A stretch of DNA of 64,000 nucleotides from Kineosporia aurantiaca JCM 3230 (GCA_000719025.1 JODP01000014.1:1-64000), one strand, 5' to 3'. Counted from the first letter of the stretch, positions 8,639 through 17,947 are shown. The notes: generated by a model not told the origin, from the letters alone. Program-made: numbers and translations.

Positions 8639-10183
8639 TCAGGAGGCGACAGTGACAACGATCGACTGCCAGCCCGAGGACCCGTTGGGGAAGGGCTCGG
8701 CGCGGTCGTCGGTCTGCACCTCGCCCTGCCCGTCGGTCGCCCGGACCTGCAGGGTGTGCGAGCCCGGAGCCGCGTCCCACTCCCAGACCCACTGACGCCA
8801 CAGATCGTTGTTCACCGACGAGGACAACCGAGCCTCGTTCCAGGCCCCGCCGTCGGCGCGCACCTCGACCTTCGAGATCCCGCGGTGCTGAGCCCAGGCC
8901 ACTCCGGCGACGGCGATCCGACCGGGCTTGGTCCGGGACAGCGGCCGGGGCGTGTCGATGCGCGAGGCCGTCTTGATGTTCGCCTGCTGGTCCCAGCCGC
9001 GCCGCACCCAATACGGGTCGAACGCGTCGAAGCGCGAGAGCTCCAGATCGACCAGCCATTTGGTGGCACTGACGTATCCGTACAACCCGGGAACGATCAT
9101 CCGGCAGGGGAATCCGTGCTCCGGCAGCAGCGGCTCGCCGTTCATCGCGATCGCCAGCATCGCGGCGCGGCCGTCCATCACCGCCGAAACCGGGGTGCCG
9201 ATCGTCATCCCGTCGATGGACGTCCCCACCAGCTGGTCCGACTTCGGATTCACGCCGGCCTCGCGCAGCAGCGGGGCCAGCTCGACGCCCAGCCAGCGCG
9301 CGGTGCCGACCAGGTTGCCGCCGACCTCGTTGGACACGCAGGTCATGGTGATGTCGCGTTCGATCATCGGCCGGGCCAGCAGGTCGTCGAAGTCCATTCT
9401 GATCTCCCGGCCGACCAGGCCGTGAATGCGCAGCTTCCAGTCGTCCGTGGTCAGGCGGGGAACCGACAGGGCGGTGTCGACGCGGTAGAAATCGGCCGAC
9501 TTCGTGTAGAAACTGCTCACGCCGGGCGTTTTCAGCATCGCCCCCTCAGGCAGGGCGGCTGCGGGCTTGGCGGGTGCCGGCAGCTTGAGAGCGCGGCGGG
9601 AGGCACCGACGTCGGCGCGCAGGTTCTGCAGCTGGCGCCCGGCCACCCCGGAAATCCCGGCCGCCACGGCCAAACCAGAGGTCACGAGGACCGCCCGGCG
9701 TCCAGGAGCCGAAGACCTCTCAGCAGTGGACGTCCGAACGCTCAGGGCCGAGAGCAGAGCCGCCAGTGCGCCGGCCGCAACCGCGGCGGCCACCAGCGAG
9801 GGGATGACATCGATGAGCCGGGACTGCGGCCGCGAAAGCGCCGCCCCGGCCGCAACCAACCCGAGCAACGCCGCCCCGGCGATCCCGAGACGCCGATAAC
9901 GGGTGGCTACAACCCCCACCACCGCCGCAATCAGCGCGACGGTGACGAAAATGCCGGTCAGCAAGACCTTCTTGTCGTTCTCGCCGAAGTGCTCGATGGC
10001 GAATTCCTTGAGCCATCGCGGAGTCCGGTCGATCGCCGCGCCCCCGACCACGATCGCCGGGGCCACCGATCGTCCGATCGCCCCCGCAACCAGCTCGGCG
10101 ACCCCGAGCGCGAGCCCGGCCGCGACCAGCCCGGCCAGAGCTCCCCGAATCGGGCCTACCGGGCGCTGATCTGAGCCCACCAT
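8639..10183 (-). CDS. membrane molybdopterin-dependent oxidoreductase (sulfite-oxidase fold)
   Basis: 514 residues. The N-terminal ~185 residues hold about five hydrophobic segments. Residues 225-400 form the oxidoreductase Moco domain with the molybdenum-ligand Cys282 in MTCVSNEVGGN. The C-terminal ~110 residues are the Ig-like Mo-co dimerisation domain (SKVEVRADGGAWNEA). The enzyme part should face outside the membrane. The substrate is unknown. It is upstream of, and probably co-transcribed with, the fasciclin lipoprotein. Confidence 0.9.
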   Translation of the reverse strand: MVGSDQRPVGPIRGALAGLVAAGLALGVAELVAGAIGRSVAPAIVVGGAAIDRTPRWLKEFAIEHFGENDKKVLLTGIFVTVALIAAVVGVVATRYRRLGIAGAALLGLVAAGAALSRPQSRLIDVIPSLVAAAVAAGALAALLSALSVRTSTAERSSAPGRRAVLVTSGLAVAAGISGVAGRQLQNLRADVGASRRALKLPAPAKPAAALPEGAMLKTPGVSSFYTKSADFYRVDTALSVPRLTTDDWKLRIHGLVGREIRMDFDDLLARPMIERDITMTCVSNEVGGNLVGTARWLGVELAPLLREAGVNPKSDQLVGTSIDGMTIGTPVSAVMDGRAAMLAIAMNGEPLLPEHGFPCRMIVPGLYGYVSATKWLVDLELSRFDAFDPYWVRRGWDQQANIKTASRIDTPRPLSRTKPGRIAVAGVAWAQHRGISKVEVRADGGAWNEARLSSSVNNDLWRQWVWEWDAAPGSHTLQVRATDGQGEVQTDDRAEPFPNGSSGWQSIVVTVAS

Positions 10184-10200
10184 CGTCCGTCGCCTCCTGA

Positions 10201-10222
10201 CGCTGACTCTTGTGAGTCAGCG
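10201..10222. promoter_or_regulatory. inverted repeat between TetR and oxidoreductase genes
   Basis: CGCTGACTC at 10201-10209 and its exact reverse complement at 10214-10222 are separated by four bases. It lies downstream of the TetR gene and upstream of the oxidoreductase start. It could be the TetR terminator or an operator for the oxidoreductase. Confidence 0.45.
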
Positions 10223-10260
10223 CGGGTTCGGCGCGGTAGCGAGGGCGGATTGGTGCGGGC

Positions 10261-10878
10261 TCAGATCGGGTCGGCCCGCAGCAGGCCGGCCCAGTGCGAG
10301 GCCAGGTACTCCTGGAACTGTGCCGGCGACCAGCCGGCCCGGCGCACCAGCAGGTCGTAGGTGCGCGGATGACCGGCGACCCAGAGCAGATCGACGAGCC
10401 GGGCCGGGTCGGCCGGAGCTGGGCAGAGCCCGGCCGCCACCAGCGACTCCAGCCCTCGGTGACCGTCCGCCCGCATCTTCGCCGTCTCCTGCTCATACGC
10501 GACGGCCAGGTCGGGGTCGGTGTTGGCCGCTTCCTCGAAGGCTGCCCACAGCTGGGCCGCGCGCCCGTTGGCCGCCGTGATCACCGCCGCCCATTCGCCC
10601 AGGACCTGCTCCAGCGTCGGGGTCTGCGACCCGAAGGGCTCGGTGACCCCGGGCCGGTCGATCAGCCGGACCCCGTCGGCGTTGTCGTCCATCACCTGCA
10701 CCAGCGCCTTGCGGAAGATCTCCGGCTTCCCCCCGACGGCATAGAGCGTGTTCACCGAGACCCCGGCCGCGGCGGCGAGCTGTCGCACCGAGGTCGCGGC
10801 GTAGCCGTCCTGGGTGAACTTCTCAGCCGCGACCTGCAGGATCCGCTGCCGGGTGACCTCGGCCTGCTGCCCTCGCAA
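10261..10878 (-). CDS. TetR family transcriptional regulator
   Basis: 205 residues with a normal TetR helix-turn-helix (TSVRQLAAAAGVSVNTLYAVGG). The only start giving a complete DNA-binding domain is a TTG at 10878, directly abutting a decayed glycosyltransferase fragment on the other strand. The original 5' end or promoter may have been lost in that rearrangement. It may control the oxidoreductase/fasciclin genes downstream. Confidence 0.75.
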   Translation of the reverse strand: MRGQQAEVTRQRILQVAAEKFTQDGYAATSVRQLAAAAGVSVNTLYAVGGKPEIFRKALVQVMDDNADGVRLIDRPGVTEPFGSQTPTLEQVLGEWAAVITAANGRAAQLWAAFEEAANTDPDLAVAYEQETAKMRADGHRGLESLVAAGLCPAPADPARLVDLLWVAGHPRTYDLLVRRAGWSPAQFQEYLASHWAGLLRADPI

Positions 10879-10880
10879 AG

Positions 10881-11321
10881 GCGCCGGCCCTGGCCGCCTT
10901 GGCCGACGAGGACGTCCTGGTCGTGGCCGCGCTCGGCGGGGCCCCCGCCGAACCCCTGGCCGCCGGCGCTCCCGCCAACGCCCGGGTGGAGAGCTTCGTC
11001 CCGTTCGACCGACTGCTCCCGCGCGCCGACGTCCTGGTCACCAACGGCGGCTACGGCGGCGTTCAGGTCTCCCTGGCCGCCGGGTGCCCGGTGGTCGTGG
11101 CCGGGACGACCGAGGACAAGCCGGCGACCGCGGCTCGGGTCACCTACAGCGGCGTCGGGCTCGACCTGGGCACCGACCGGCCGGCACCCGAGCAGATCCG
11201 GGACGCCGTTCGCACCGTGCTGTCCGATCCCGGGTACAAGGAGCGAGTCGCGGCGATGCAACAGGCCTACGCCCGCTACGACAGCCTCGCGCTGATCGCG
11301 GCGATGGTGGCGCAGGCCTGA
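10881..11321 (+). pseudogene. glycosyltransferase remnant (C-terminal third)
   Basis: The open frame encodes ALADEDVLVVAALGG, then FVPFDRLLPRADVLVTNGGYGGVQ and the AGTTEDK region. This is the nucleotide-sugar-binding C-terminal domain of UGT/MGT macrolide-type glycosyltransferases, which are normally about 400 residues. Only about 147 codons remain; an in-frame stop lies at 10854 and the acceptor-binding N-terminal domain is absent. The break falls at the TetR start, which suggests a deletion or insertion joined the two. Confidence 0.75.
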
Positions 11322-11342
11322 GCACCGTTACTGCCTGACCGT

Positions 11343-11669
11343 TCACCGGGCCCGGGCAGCTGGCGCACTGCCCGGCGCCCGGGTTTGGCGGGCGTGACGA
11401 AGACGCTGCACCACCCAGGCGATCGCCAGAGCCCCGGCCGCGACGACCGCGTTCGCGGCGGCGGTCAGCACCGGGATGGCGTCCAGCTCAGCGTCCGGGT
11501 TCTGGGCGTCCCAGATGGTGGCCCAGATCAGGATGAGCGCACACACCGCCAGCGCCCCGAGATAGAACCACCCCGGCAGCCGCCCGAGGTAGGCCCGCAG
11601 CAGCCCACCCACGATCGCGAACACCAACGTCAGCGCCCCGAAGGCCGCGATTACCCACAAGATGTCCAT
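11343..11669 (-). CDS. small membrane protein
   Basis: 108 residues from the ATG at 11669, which follows a GGAGGGGG ribosome site. Three hydrophobic segments (about residues 2-24, 33-52 and 67-88) are followed by a basic, Ala/Pro-rich tail. No family is recognised. It stands alone between the glycosyltransferase remnant and the LLM-FAD fusion gene. Confidence 0.7.
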   Translation of the reverse strand: MDILWVIAAFGALTLVFAIVGGLLRAYLGRLPGWFYLGALAVCALILIWATIWDAQNPDAELDAIPVLTAAANAVVAAGALAIAWVVQRLRHARQTRAPGSAPAARAR

Positions 11670-11861
11670 CTCTACCCCCTCCAACCACACGGTAAGGGGC
11701 GCGAACCCGGCCAGAGCATCCACAGCCCCAAGGGGTGACGATGGACGCCCGACGTCCGGGAACGGGGCGCTGGTGGCTCGCGGGACTTTCAGGCCCAGTC
11801 GCCGCAGGCGTGTTCCTGGACGTCGGCGACCGCGCTGACCACGTCAGGGAGGACCACCCTC

Positions 11862-14105
11862 CTATTGCGTAACCGTGACATCCGCCGGGTTGATGAAGAA
11901 GTTGTCCCGGAACAGGCCGGTCGGGTCGTACTCGCGCTTGAGCTCGCGCAGCCGGGCCAGGGTGGCCGGCGGGAAGGCCCGGCCCAGCGCGGCCTCGCCC
12001 ACCTCGGTCTCGAAGCTCAGATAGAGGCCTTCGAGGTGCGGCAGGACGCGCTTCCAGTAGTCGTCCAGCCCGGACCGGGCCGAGCCCATCGCCAGGACCG
12101 AGAAGTTCGCGTCCCGCCAGCCGTAGGCCGTCGCGTCGGAGGGGACGTCGGCCACCGCCCCGCCGACCGCGCGGATCTGGAAGAAGTACGAGGCGCCGGC
12201 CTCCAGCATCGCCGCGATCTCCTTGGCGAAGCCGGAGGTCAGGTGCTCGATCAGGCCCGAGTGGGCCAGCGGCTCACCCTGCCCCTGCTGCGGCTCGTCG
12301 CTGACGAACGCGGCCATGATCTCGTCGTACCCGGCCAGGGCCACCGACTGGTCGATCAGCGGAGCGATATCGGCGATCGGCTGCAGTCTTTCGATGATCG
12401 TGTCCGGATCGGCCGAGTCGACCAGGATCATCGCCTGGGCGTACTGCTTCCCGCCGCGCGGCGGCCCGAGAATCACCTGCCCGGTCACGCTGCGGTCGGC
12501 CGACTCGATCGCCGTACCCCAGCTCTCCAGGAACGCGACCAGGTCCGGGACGTCGAACGCGAACTGGGCAAAGGCCACCTTGCCCACCGGCTTGGCCTCG
12601 AACTCGAACGACACCCCCACACCGAAGTTGGCCCCGGCCCCGCGCATGGCCCAGAACAGATCCGGGTTCTCAGTCTCCGAAGCGTGCTTCAGCGTGCCGT
12701 CGGCCAGAACCACGTCGACCGAACGAAGATGGTCGAGCGTCAGCCCGTGCTCACGGGCGAACCAGCCGACCCCACCGGCCGTGGCCAGTCCCCCGACGCC
12801 CACCCCGCCGTAATCCCCACTGGTGATGGCGAGCTCGTGGGGCGCCAGCTCGCGGGCCACCTCGACCCACCGCGCTCCGGGACCGATCCGTACCCGGCCA
12901 GTGGAAGCGTCCACCATTTCGATGCTGTTGAGGGAACTGACGTCGATCACCAGGCCACCGTGATTGAGCGAGCGCCCGGAGAGCCCGTGTCCGGCGCTGA
13001 AGATGCCCAGCGGCACTTCGCGGTGCGCGGTGGCGTACGTGACCGCCTCCTGCACCTCTTCGATGGTCTGCGGCCGCAGCACGAGCCCCGGTGCGCCCCC
13101 GCGCATGTAGCCGGAAAGGTATCGGGCGTAGGCCGGATCGGACGGTTCAACAGCCCGGTCAACAAGGGACGCGGGGAGGTTGTCGTAGTCGATATTCGGC
13201 ACCCGTCGGGCCAATTGGGCTGCCGTGCGGATCCGGGTGCGGGAGACCACACCGCGCCGGGAGCGATCCGCCTCGACCTGTTCGCGTACCGCCGGGGCGA
13301 TCTCCTGGGCGAAGCGCCGCAGCACGCGCGGATCGTCTCCGGGCATGATGAACGTGCTGATTCCCTCGTCCAGGGCCAGGCGAACCAGGTCCTCGGCGTT
13401 CTCGTTGGGCGAAACGTTCAGCAGACGGACGATTTCGGCCGGGTCACGACCGGCCTCCCGGGCCGCCTCGTCGATGATCGTGTTGCCGCGGGCCAGATCT
13501 CCCGGCTGCAGGTACGAGATCGAGGGGAGCCAGCCGTCACCCTTCTGGGCGGTCAGCCGCAGCATCTTCGGCTTGTAGGCGCCGATCCAGATCGGGATGG
13601 TGTGGGTCGGCGCCGGGCCCCGCTTGACCCCGTTGACCTGGTAGTACTCCCCGTCGATCCGCAGCGGGCGGGTCTGCGAGACGTCCAGGACCCCGCGGAT
13701 CACGTCGATCCCCTCGGAGAGCGCCGCAACCGCCTGACCCGGCGAGAGCCGACGTCCGCCCATCGCCGCGATGCCGTCCCAGAAGGCCCCGCTGCCCAGA
13801 CCCAGGCTCAGGCGTCCGTTGCTCAGAAGATCCAGGCTGGCGGCCGCGCGGGCCAGCACGGCCGGCTGCCGGAGCGGCAGGCTGAGCACGTTGCCGGCCA
13901 GATGGATGCGCTCGGTGCGGGACGCGACCCAGGTCAGCAGGGTCCAGGTGTCCAGGAAGGTGGCCTGGTAGGGGTGGTCCTGGAAGGTCACCAGGTCCAG
14001 GCCCAGCTCCTCGCTGAGCAGGGCCAGGTCGCCGGGCCGGGACGCCGGGGCGCTGGTCGGCGTGATGAAGGATCCGAACCGCAGCGGATGACCGTAATCA
14101 GGCAT
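11862..14105 (-). CDS. fusion of LLM-class flavin oxidoreductase and berberine-bridge-type FAD oxidase
   Basis: 747 residues. Residues 1 to about 280 are a luciferase-like (LLM, F420/FMN-dependent) TIM barrel (LGLGSGAFWDGIAAMGGRRL, IPIWIGAYKP). About 320-500 is a PCMH FAD-binding domain with the FAD-linking His in FSAGHGLSG; the second, Cys linkage of bicovalent enzymes is missing (YGGVGVGG). The last ~45 residues are a BBE segment ending YDPTGLFRDNFFINP. The start is the ATG at 14105, which has a GGGAGG site. It is divergent from an HxlR regulator. The substrate is unknown. Confidence 0.88.
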   Translation of the reverse strand: MPDYGHPLRFGSFITPTSAPASRPGDLALLSEELGLDLVTFQDHPYQATFLDTWTLLTWVASRTERIHLAGNVLSLPLRQPAVLARAAASLDLLSNGRLSLGLGSGAFWDGIAAMGGRRLSPGQAVAALSEGIDVIRGVLDVSQTRPLRIDGEYYQVNGVKRGPAPTHTIPIWIGAYKPKMLRLTAQKGDGWLPSISYLQPGDLARGNTIIDEAAREAGRDPAEIVRLLNVSPNENAEDLVRLALDEGISTFIMPGDDPRVLRRFAQEIAPAVREQVEADRSRRGVVSRTRIRTAAQLARRVPNIDYDNLPASLVDRAVEPSDPAYARYLSGYMRGGAPGLVLRPQTIEEVQEAVTYATAHREVPLGIFSAGHGLSGRSLNHGGLVIDVSSLNSIEMVDASTGRVRIGPGARWVEVARELAPHELAITSGDYGGVGVGGLATAGGVGWFAREHGLTLDHLRSVDVVLADGTLKHASETENPDLFWAMRGAGANFGVGVSFEFEAKPVGKVAFAQFAFDVPDLVAFLESWGTAIESADRSVTGQVILGPPRGGKQYAQAMILVDSADPDTIIERLQPIADIAPLIDQSVALAGYDEIMAAFVSDEPQQGQGEPLAHSGLIEHLTSGFAKEIAAMLEAGASYFFQIRAVGGAVADVPSDATAYGWRDANFSVLAMGSARSGLDDYWKRVLPHLEGLYLSFETEVGEAALGRAFPPATLARLRELKREYDPTGLFRDNFFINPADVTVTQ

Positions 14106-14152
14106 GCGACCAGCCTCCCGCCGGGGGACGCGGGCTGACAACGCGAGGGTTA

Positions 14153-14175
14153 GTCGCTTACTCTTGATAAGTGAC
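14153..14175. promoter_or_regulatory. probable HxlR operator
   Basis: GTCGCTTA at 14153-14160 and TAAGTGAC at 14168-14175 form an imperfect palindrome (7 of 8 pairs) over the GTG start of the HxlR gene, in the gap with the divergent fusion oxidase. Winged-helix HxlR dimers bind sites of this size. Confidence 0.5.
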
Positions 14176-14527
14176 CAAGCGCCATACCCTGCCCTCCGGC
14201 GAGCCGATCAGCGACGAGGCCTGCCGCGAGGCCACCTCGATCGTGGAGATCGCGACCAAGCGCTGGACCGGCGGGGTGCTGCTCGCCCTGGGCCGCGGCG
14301 CCACCCGCTTCAGCCAGATGGAGGCCCTGGTCGAGGGTATCTCCGCGCGCCTGCTCTCGGCCCGGCTGCGGGAGCTGGAGCAGCACCACCTGGTCGAGCG
14401 GGTGGTCACTCCGACCACCCCGGTCTCGGTCCAGTACTTCCTCACGCCGCGCGGGCAGACCGTGCTGACCTCGCTCAACCACCTCGCGGTGCACACCCTG
14501 GACGAAGCGAAGCAGGACGTGGCCTGA
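14171..14527 (+). CDS. HxlR family transcriptional regulator
   Basis: 118 residues of the HxlR winged-helix type (ARLLSARLRELEQHHLVERVV is the recognition region). The N-terminal Cys in EACREAT is where HypR/YodB-type members carry a redox-sensing cysteine. Start is the GTG at 14171, inside the palindrome. It is divergent from the LLM-FAD fusion and probably regulates it. Confidence 0.87.
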   Translation: MTKRHTLPSGEPISDEACREATSIVEIATKRWTGGVLLALGRGATRFSQMEALVEGISARLLSARLRELEQHHLVERVVTPTTPVSVQYFLTPRGQTVLTSLNHLAVHTLDEAKQDVA

Positions 14528-14539
14528 GCGCAGGGCTCC

Positions 14540-15184
14540 TCAGTCCTGGAGGTAGGCGAGCACGGCCAGCACCCGCCGGTTGTCCTCCTCCGACTGCTCC
14601 AGCCCGAGCTTGGCGAAGATGTTGTTGCTGTGCTTGCTCACCGCCCCTTCGGTGACGAACATCCGCGCGGCGATCGCCGAGTTCGAGCGGCCTTCGGCCA
14701 TCAGCTCCAGCACTTCCCGCTCGCGCGGGGTCAGCGAACGCAGCGGCTCGTGCCCGGCGCGGTGATTCAGCAGTGCGGCCACGACCTCCGGGTCCATCAC
14801 GGTTCCGCCCGCGGCCACCTGGCGGACCGCGTCCACAAACCGGTCGACGTCCGAAACCCGCTCTTTGAGAAGATATCCCACGGCGCCGGAGCGATCGGAC
14901 ATCAGTTCCCGGGCGTAGAGCTGCTCGACGTACTGCGACAGCACCAGGATCGGCAGCCCCGGAACCTGGGCGCGGGCCTCGATCGCGGCCCGCAATCCCT
15001 CATCGGACTGCCCCGGGGGCAGTCGGACGTCCACAATCCCCACATCGGGCCGGTGTTCGACCAGGGCGCGAGTCAGGTCGGGGCCGTTGTCGACCGAGGC
15101 CACCACCTCGAAGCCGTACGCCTCAAGGATCCGGATCAGGCCGGTCCGCAGCAGGACCTGATCCTCGGCGATCACAATGCGCAC
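14540..15184 (-). CDS. NarL/FixJ-type response regulator
   Basis: 214 residues. The receiver domain is residues 1-120 with phospho-acceptor Asp52 and acidic pocket EDQ at residues 7-9. The C-terminal LuxR helix-turn-helix is SLTPREREVLELMAEGRSNS onward. It overlaps the upstream kinase gene by 13 bases, so the two are translationally coupled partners. The regulon is unknown. Confidence 0.92.
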   Translation of the reverse strand: MRIVIAEDQVLLRTGLIRILEAYGFEVVASVDNGPDLTRALVEHRPDVGIVDVRLPPGQSDEGLRAAIEARAQVPGLPILVLSQYVEQLYARELMSDRSGAVGYLLKERVSDVDRFVDAVRQVAAGGTVMDPEVVAALLNHRAGHEPLRSLTPREREVLELMAEGRSNSAIAARMFVTEGAVSKHSNNIFAKLGLEQSEEDNRRVLAVLAYLQD

Positions 15185-16428
15185 GGCAGGCTCATCCCTA
15201 TCTCGGTGGGCCCGCCGGGCGGGCTGTCGATCTGCAGTGTTCCGTCGAAAGCAGCCAGCCGTCGGGCGATTCCGCGCAACCCGGTGCCGCCCTCAAGAGA
15301 CGCGCCGCCGCGTCCGTCGTCCCTCATCCGGATGTTCAACACCTGATCGGACTCCGCATAAACCACCGTGATCGCAATGTTCTGCGCCTCAGCGTGTTTG
15401 ATCGCATTGGCCAGGCACTCGGCCACCGCGAAGTAGGCGGCCGACTCGACCGGCGCCGGCAACCTTCCCGGCAACTGCAGGTCGACGGTCGTCGGCGTGG
15501 GGTTGACCAGCGCCAATGCCCGGATCGCGCCGTCCAGACCGCGATCGGCCAGCACCGGCGGGTGAATCCCGCGCACCAGCTCCCGCAGCTCCGCCAGCGC
15601 GCTGTTGGTCGACTCCCGGGCCTCGGCCAGCAACTGCCGCGCCGCCTGCGGATCCGCCTCCATCAGACGCTCGGCCAGGCCCAGGCTCATCCCCAAGGAC
15701 GCCAGCCGCGCCTGAGCACCGTCGTGCAGATCCCGCTCGATCCGCCGTAATTCACCCGCCTGGGCATCAACGGTCTCGGCCCGGCTCGTGGCCAGCGCAT
15801 CCACCCTCGCGCGCAGCCGGGCCGGCTCGGTTGGGCCGAGCAGCGAGCGGATCAGGTGCGCGTTCAGCGCCGCGGTCGGGCGGGCCAGCAGATAGCCGGC
15901 CAGCATGATCGCCGCGCCGAACGGCACCAGGGCGAACGACTCGGCCACGCTGTCCAGGTACCAGCCCGGACCGAACGGGGTGCGGAACACCTCGTCGGGG
16001 GTGAGGGCGACCAGCAGCGGGTAGATCAGATAGGTGAACCCGATGCCGACCAGCACGAACGACAGACCGGCGGTGAACCAGCCGATCACCGCGTCGACGG
16101 TCAGCCAGGTCGCGTCCCGCCAGGTGGCGGGATCGCCGAGTTCGGCTCGCAGGCGCCGGAACTGATGGCCCGGCGGAGTCGGCCGGTAGGGACGATCGAC
16201 GGGCTCGCCCAGGCGGTCCCCGGCCCAGACGCGACGCTGGTCGGCGACCCAGCGCACGACCGGGGTCAGCACCAGGGTCAGCGGGATGCCGATGCCGAGG
16301 GGAATCAGCGCCACGGCCACCAGCCACAGCGTCACCAGGGCGAACGAGCCCACCGAGGCCAGCAACAGCACGGCCGACCAGCCCACCAGGGCAAGGCGGG
16401 ACTCGGGGCGTGATCGGGCGGGTGTCAT
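15172..16428 (-). CDS. sensor histidine kinase (HisKA_3 type)
   Basis: 418 residues from the ATG at 16428. Four or so membrane segments (about 15-35, 38-58, 112-140 and 165-182) carry a sensor region, then HisKA_3 with phospho-acceptor His235 in RRIERDLHDGAQ, and a C-terminal HATPase with GTGLRGIARRL. It belongs to the DesK/LiaS-like actinobacterial family. It is the cognate partner of the overlapping response regulator; the signal is unknown. Confidence 0.92.
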   Translation of the reverse strand: MTPARSRPESRLALVGWSAVLLLASVGSFALVTLWLVAVALIPLGIGIPLTLVLTPVVRWVADQRRVWAGDRLGEPVDRPYRPTPPGHQFRRLRAELGDPATWRDATWLTVDAVIGWFTAGLSFVLVGIGFTYLIYPLLVALTPDEVFRTPFGPGWYLDSVAESFALVPFGAAIMLAGYLLARPTAALNAHLIRSLLGPTEPARLRARVDALATSRAETVDAQAGELRRIERDLHDGAQARLASLGMSLGLAERLMEADPQAARQLLAEARESTNSALAELRELVRGIHPPVLADRGLDGAIRALALVNPTPTTVDLQLPGRLPAPVESAAYFAVAECLANAIKHAEAQNIAITVVYAESDQVLNIRMRDDGRGGASLEGGTGLRGIARRLAAFDGTLQIDSPPGGPTEIGMSLPCAL

Positions 16429-16554
16429 GGCGCGCTCATTCTGCGGCATCGAAGCTGGACATGTCTTCGAGCCTGAGGCACCGACCCGGCCGAGCGCAGT
16501 GAAGTTTCCTCCACTCTTTTCGGGTTCCGGCGCCGGAACAACCTCCGGTGGGAC

Positions 16555-17433
16555 TCAGCGCAGGGTGGCCAGCGCCTTCGGAGCGATCTCAACCACCACG
16601 CGGTCGCCCGCCCGGACCTCGAGCACCTCACCGTCGATCTGCACCGGAGCGGCCTTCAGGGCGGTGAACCGGTACTCGGTGACCGACGGCTGAGGCCCGA
16701 GCCCGGTGGTGGCGGCATGAACGGCCCGGGTGAAGGCGCGCAGGCGTGGTTCGTGCGGGGTCAGGGTCACCTCGAACCGGCCGTCCTCCGGATCGCCGTT
16801 GTCGCTCAGCTTGAGCACCTTGGCCATCTGCGGGATGTTCGAGAGGACCAGGCTGTCGATCGGGATGCGCGCGCCGTCCTCAAGTTCGATGCGCAGCGGC
16901 CGGAACTGGCCGAAAGACCGGATCACGGTGAAGATCTCCCGCATCGACCCCTTACCGCCCTTCTCCAGCTCGACCGCGACCACCGGGGTCAACCCGACGC
17001 CGATGTACGAATGCGCGTACCGGACCAGGTTCTCGTCCGGCCCCTGAATCGTCAGCCGCAACAGGTCGATCTGCCCTACCTCCTCGGCCGCGACCGCCTC
17101 CGGCAATGGCCGTGGTGCGGTCACCCGGTGGTGGTCGTTGGCGTTACCGGCGGCCTCGACCACTGCCACCGCGTCCGGGTTCAACGCGTCCATGATCCCG
17201 TTGACGACCTCGTTGTACCCGCCGTCCCCACTGACCGAGACCACCAGCGGCGTCCCCTCGGTCGCCGCCTCCCGGGCCAGCAGACGGGCATGACCGGCGT
17301 ACTCGGTCGGCTTCAGCTCGACCGGCAGGCCGGGATGAGCCTCACCGAGCGCCTGCTGCAGACCCCGCGCTTTCCCCTCGGCGTCGCCGGTGCTGTTGGG
17401 GTTGTAAATCAGGACGACCCGCTCGAAGCGCAT
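16555..17433 (-). CDS. diacylglycerol/lipid kinase family protein
   Basis: 292 residues from the ATG at 17433. The NAD/DAG-kinase-like fold shows IYNPNSTGDAEGKA at the N-terminus, and VSVSGDGGYNEVVNGIMD as the nucleotide-binding GDG motif. It probably phosphorylates diacylglycerol or a sphingosine-like lipid at the membrane. It is divergent from a MarR gene with a palindrome between them. Confidence 0.85.
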   Translation of the reverse strand: MRFERVVLIYNPNSTGDAEGKARGLQQALGEAHPGLPVELKPTEYAGHARLLAREAATEGTPLVVSVSGDGGYNEVVNGIMDALNPDAVAVVEAAGNANDHHRVTAPRPLPEAVAAEEVGQIDLLRLTIQGPDENLVRYAHSYIGVGLTPVVAVELEKGGKGSMREIFTVIRSFGQFRPLRIELEDGARIPIDSLVLSNIPQMAKVLKLSDNGDPEDGRFEVTLTPHEPRLRAFTRAVHAATTGLGPQPSVTEYRFTALKAAPVQIDGEVLEVRAGDRVVVEIAPKALATLR

Positions 17434-17473
17434 GAGGCGATCATCGCGGCCCGGCCCCGACCCGGCATTGTGA

Positions 17474-17498
17474 GGATGGTTTGGGTCACCAACCATCC
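17474..17498. promoter_or_regulatory. MarR operator over a leaderless-type promoter
   Basis: GGATGGTT at 17474-17481 and AACCATCC at 17491-17498 flank GGGTCACC, giving a 25-base near-palindrome. TAGGCT at 17503-17508 sits as a -10 element 8 bases before the MarR ATG at 17516, so the transcript would be nearly leaderless and the operator would cover the -35. Confidence 0.6.
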
Positions 17499-17515
17499 CG
17501 GGTTAGGCTTCCCGC

Positions 17516-17947
17516 ATGACGTCGGACGCACTGGTGGACGCCCTGGTACGCAGCACCTTCGAGGTCACCGCCGTGCTGACCCGGATCGGCGCCGAGAACG
17601 ACCTCTCCCTCACCCAGATGCGCGTCCTGGGCATCGTCCGGGACCGCCGGGTCCGGATGAGCGACCTCGCCGCCTTCCTGGGCCTGGACAAGTCCACCCT
17701 CTCCGGCCTGGTCGACCGGGCCGAGAAGCGCGGGCTGCTGGCACGGGAGAAGAGCACGCAGGACCGCAGGGTGTTCGACGTCTACCCCACCGCGGCCGGG
17801 CTGCAGTTGACGGAGCGGGTCTACCAGGAGATCCGGGCGGCCCTGGCCCCTTCGACGGACCACTTGGAACCAGAGCGCCAGGAGCGGCTGGCGGAGTTGC
17901 TCGAGGCGATGATGGTGCCCTGGACCGGGAGTGCCCAGCGCCCCTGA
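17516..17947 (+). CDS. MarR family transcriptional regulator
   Basis: 143 residues with the MarR winged helix (SDLAAFLGLDKSTLSGLVDR, wing with KSTQDRRVFDVYPT). It lies immediately downstream of its probable operator and divergent from the lipid kinase gene, which it may control. Its last 17 bases overlap the start listed for the toxin-like gene. Confidence 0.88.
   Translation: MTSDALVDALVRSTFEVTAVLTRIGAENDLSLTQMRVLGIVRDRRVRMSDLAAFLGLDKSTLSGLVDRAEKRGLLAREKSTQDRRVFDVYPTAAGLQLTERVYQEIRAALAPSTDHLEPERQERLAELLEAMMVPWTGSAQRP

Noticed and set aside
11865..14138. A 757-codon open frame on the plus strand, opposite the LLM-FAD fusion gene
   Set aside because: It has no recognisable domain and low-complexity Arg/Gly/Asp composition; the minus frame has two clear enzyme domains and a good ribosome site.
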